A DNA stretch of 60,000 nucleotides from positions 38,764,600 through 38,824,599 of the forward strand of contig NC_087070.1 in the NCBI RefSeq assembly GCF_963678635.1. Direction: 5' to 3'. The position numbers and the translations under genes are program-made. Each line of letters opens with the position of its first letter. Within the stretch, counting starts at the first letter, position 1. The notes below the pieces were generated by a model. It made no database searches. It had not been told where the DNA came from and worked only from the letters and a program-made list of their open reading frames with translations. Source of the stretch: Symsagittifera roscoffensis. Its lineage: Eukaryota > Xenacoelomorpha > Acoela > Convolutidae. Below, one piece after another: positions 57,341-60,000 of this stretch.

Positions 57341-57492
57341 TTAGCACACCTGATGCAGGTCTGATGCAGGTATGTGCATGCCGAATATAGACATGCTGCA
57401 CATCTGTTACAGACATGAATTTTTGCACGATTTTACAGACACGATTTTACAATGATCAGATATGATTATGGCCAAAAAGTTCGGTACGGGTA

Positions 57493-57902
57493 CCTTTACT
57501 TAAAGCAAAATTTAAGAAAACGAAATTTCGGAGAGCACAAATGGAATTTAGCTACACCCCGACATGCAAATCTTTTGCCCGACCACTAATCGCTGCGTAA
57601 AAATGACCAGCCCCACTCCGACTTGTAAGGATTTGGACCGGCGTTGAAAGCCACGGATTCAAGAGTTTTCAACGTATTGCTGCATCGGTTTATTTCACAT
57701 CATTTCTCACACCTATTTCATTTTTAGTCGCCTCAATTTCTTAATTTTGTGGTAAAACATTTATTTTGGTATGATTATCCGGTACAATGATGTTCATGTT
57801 TCATCACTTTTCTAGAACCGTGGAGTGGACTCAATTTTGTGTAACTTGTTTGAATCCAGTGTAATCAACATATTTTATACAGCATCTTATTAGTTCTCAA
57901 AA
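57493..57902. other. Spacer
   Basis: No gene recognised between the FB-like element and the next repeat fragment. Confidence 0.5.
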
Positions 57903-58380
57903 AACACAAGACCGTACGTATAAAGGAGCGTCCTCATAGCTCCGACTACTTTTTAAGGTCTGCCGAGTAGTTTTTGATTTACCAAATTTGATGGAATTTC
58001 TTAAGAAATGCATGAAAAAAATTCTTCCAAACATTCACAAAATGACAGATTTCGAATTTAGAAAAGTGTAATCTAGACAAATAAGACTGCGCTTATATAT
58101 CAGGGCAAAGCACTGATTGCTCCGAGTGCTCCTTACCAGGTCTCGGAAAGTTTTTTTGAACTATATATTTGTACGGCCAATGACATATGCAACTGCTAAC
58201 ATTGAGTACAATTATCATGATCCATTAAATTGGTCTCATTTTAATTTGGAACGATTAGGAGTTCAATTAATTTGCCACACAATATATATACGTATTGAAC
58301 TATCGCAGTATTATTTCAACAGCGATGTCATCAGCATTTTAGCCTAGTGCAAACATACTTGCTTGGCAATCTAAAGATTT
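57903..58380 (-). repeat. Family A, two old 3'-end fragments in tandem
   Basis: CACAAGACCGTACGTATAAAGG...GCTCCGACTACTTTTTAAGG at 57907-57960 is followed at 58083 by AAGACTGCGCTTATATATCA...GCTCCGAGTGCTCC. The first has a re-paired hairpin AGGA-GCG-TCCT. The second has a weakened one. AATTTGGAACGATTAGG at about 58242 continues the second copy. Confidence 0.55.
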
Positions 58381-58500
58381 CCTGATCAGGACTCATACGC
58401 TGTCAATTTTTGTGCAATCGGTTTGAATGAAAAAAAAAATTATAAAATTATGTATTCCTCACTTTCTCCGAAAGTTCAAATAAATAGCATGCCTCAAATC

Positions 58501-58937
58501 GGATTTAGGGATGGAGGCAAAAAGAAGTGGACGCCCCCCCCCCCCCAGGGATTCGACCCCCTGCCGACCCACAGGGTCCCCCCTTTGTATTATTTTGAGA
58601 TATCCATTTTTGGGAACGGACCCTAATATTTTACTAAGGGCGCCTTTGGCGTCAATTTATACTAATTTTTAGGGGGGAGCACGCGCCAAAAAACCGCGAT
58701 TTTTTGGTCAAAATTTTCCAAAAAATGCCTAAGAACGCCTTTTTTGGCCTGTTTTTTTTTCAAAAATTTGCCTGCGGCGCAAAACATTTGGCCAAAGCAG
58801 GGTCTTTATATAGCTTTAAGAGAGCTCAGAAAATCAATTTGGTCGAAGTAAAAAAAAAGGTCTGCAAAATTTTCGAATTTTTTTTTTTTGAAAATCCCCC
58901 CCCCCCCCCCTCGAGAAAATCCTAGATCCGCCCCTGT
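58501..58937 (+). mobile_element. Family B element, copy 7, longest
   Basis: Left GGATTTAGGGATGGAGG, then a C run, GGGATTCGACCCCCTG, GCGCCTTTGGCGTC and TGCCTGCGGCGCAAAAC, with right end CTCGAGAAAATCCTAGATCC then GCCCCTG. CTCAAATC occurs on both sides (58493-58500, 58938-58945), probably the target duplication, with the outermost left bases lost. It splits an old A copy. Confidence 0.75.
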
Positions 58938-58945
58938 CTCAAATC

Positions 58946-59233
58946 AATATGAAACCATTTCCAAGACATATTAAAATTGCGCATGAGCGTTTCCACGACA
59001 AATATATTGCGCAGTATTTTTTCCAATTTGGCCAAATGGGGAATTTTAAACCTCCATAATTTTACGAAAATAGATTACTTGTGAATTATTTTTTTTGAAT
59101 TTGAGGACCACATTACCTTTTTAATAATATTTTGAAAAAATTGTCAAAAAATGCTAGTTTAAAAACCAGAATTGGTCTGGATGAAACATCCCCTACGTGA
59201 ACAAATATTCCGTCACTTTCTTCAAAATTTAGA
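58946..59233 (-). repeat. Family A, old partial copy
   Basis: ATGAAACCATTTCCAAGACA, TTTGGCCAAATGGGG, CCTCCATAATTTTACGAAAA and AACAAATATTCCGTCACTTT mark the 5' half of A in reverse orientation, heavily mutated. Confidence 0.65.
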
Positions 59234-60000
59234 ACAATAATCATGCGAACTACAAGTAGGCATTATTTGTTAAACAGTGAATGAAAACATTTAAAAAATA
59301 ATCATAAAATTGAGCTAAATCGTAAGTTTTCAAATTACGTCCCATCAACCACCCTGCAAGGTAATTTGATCGTTTTTGTCGGCTCTCAATTGTGGAGAAG
59401 CAGAAAATATTTGAACTGGAATCAACTCTTTTTCGGTCACAAATTCAGCCTGTAATTAGCAGGTGGATTTGATTCACTGCAATCAAATGTAGGTATCAAG
59501 ATAAGTAAAGATGTTGATTTTTGTGATTAGAGCAGAGAAAACTGCCTCGGTTTTTTTTTTTGCAAAAGCAATCTTAGTCAAAACAGCAGTGAAATGAAAG
59601 ATCTTAACCAGGTTTATTTGGGCGGAAAGTGGGAAGCGGTTAACCATTCATTTTTGATCTAGCTTGAGCAGTTTAGTACCTTAATGAGATCTACTGGGGG
59701 CGTTCAACAGTGCCGAAGGGGGGCGTCCCTCATGCGCGAAGGACCGAATGCTTGAACTTAATTTTAGCTTACTTTCAGCCAATCCGAAATGAGTAGTCAA
59801 AATCTCAAAGTTAATCGCGAAAATCTCTAAGTAAGAAAATAAATCCGGGCCATTAAAGTTAATAATGACCGATTAGATAATAAGCAGATGAATTTTCAAG
59901 ACCGAAAAATTCTTATGATTTTGAACTCATTAGTCTGGATGATTATATGAATAGTAATGCGGTTGTAACCCGCAATTTGTAATATTTTTGATTATTTTCC
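59234..60000. other. Right-edge spacer
   Basis: AT-rich sequence, no gene or repeat recognised to the end of the window. No GPCR TM4 or earlier exon found. Confidence 0.5.

Larger units (their letters stand above)
54650..57492. mobile_element. Putative foldback (FB-like) element with tandem-repeat arms
   Basis: The outer ends are inverted. The left starts TACCCGTACTGAACTTTTTG (54650) and the right ends in the complement of TACCCGTACCGAACTTTTTG (57492). Inside each end lie tandem units of the same 42-bp family: about 1.5 units in the left arm (54770-54835) and about 8 in the right arm (57010-57340), in opposite orientation. Expanded tandem repeats inside inverted arms are the hallmark of FB/Galileo-type elements. 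The core carries nested A and B repeats and two exon-like patches. I saw no target duplication. Confidence 0.5.

Noticed and set aside
58538-58565. tRNA-like B box (GATTCGACCCC) in family B suggesting a SINE
   Set aside because: No A box at the right distance, no tRNA-related head, and the element has inverted CAGGGG ends, which fit a DNA transposon.
1-60000. CRISPR arrays, bacterial operons, rRNA and tRNA genes
   Set aside because: No regularly spaced identical short repeats with unique spacers, no cloverleaf recognised, and the sequence is plainly eukaryotic.

Overview
AT-rich window from a bilaterian animal genome. It has spliced, gene-sparse DNA with very long introns full of transposon debris, and Ty3/Gypsy, hAT and foldback-type repeats. 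I cannot name the species. The assembly contains one run of 200 Ns (45189-45388).

The only host gene I can assemble is the 3' part of a peptide GPCR on the minus strand, closest to the thyrotropin-releasing-hormone receptor (TRHR) type. Four exons can be placed: TM5 (46534-46747), a low-complexity third intracellular loop running into the N gap (45389-45606), TM6-TM7 (25053-25285) and a cytoplasmic tail with the stop codon (20395-20617). Reading phases agree at the two junctions that can be tested. TM1-TM4 are not visible and presumably lie beyond 60 kb. The Trp normally found in the TM6 toggle switch is replaced by Met. Two or three other exon-like patches (24.1, 54.9, 56.7 kb) are unassigned.

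Mobile elements make up most of the rest. (1) 1-3547 is the decayed 3' end of a Ty3/Gypsy element with integrase and 3' LTR. (2) 6819-15070 is an 8.25-kb minus-strand LTR element with both LTRs, a primer-binding site, a Gag with zinc knuckle and an unrecognised second ORF, but no reverse transcriptase or integrase that I can find. (3) 27708-32173 is a decayed plus-strand Ty3/Gypsy element. (4) 53003-54367 is a short hAT element with 16-bp terminal repeats, a perfect 8-bp target duplication and a transposase broken by one in-frame TAG. (5) 54650-57492 has inverted ends that each carry tandem copies of the same 42-bp unit, resembling a foldback (FB-like) element. (6) About twenty copies, in both orientations, of a roughly 0.52-kb repeat ('family A') with three hairpins. 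(7) Seven copies of a CAGGGG...CCCCTG-ended element ('family B').

There is also a 1.19-kb direct tandem duplication (49476-51880), a ~171-bp satellite-like array (36425-37165), a 302-bp foldback MITE (17328-17629) and decayed coding sequence of unknown origin (35120-36404). The remaining spacers show no gene I can support.
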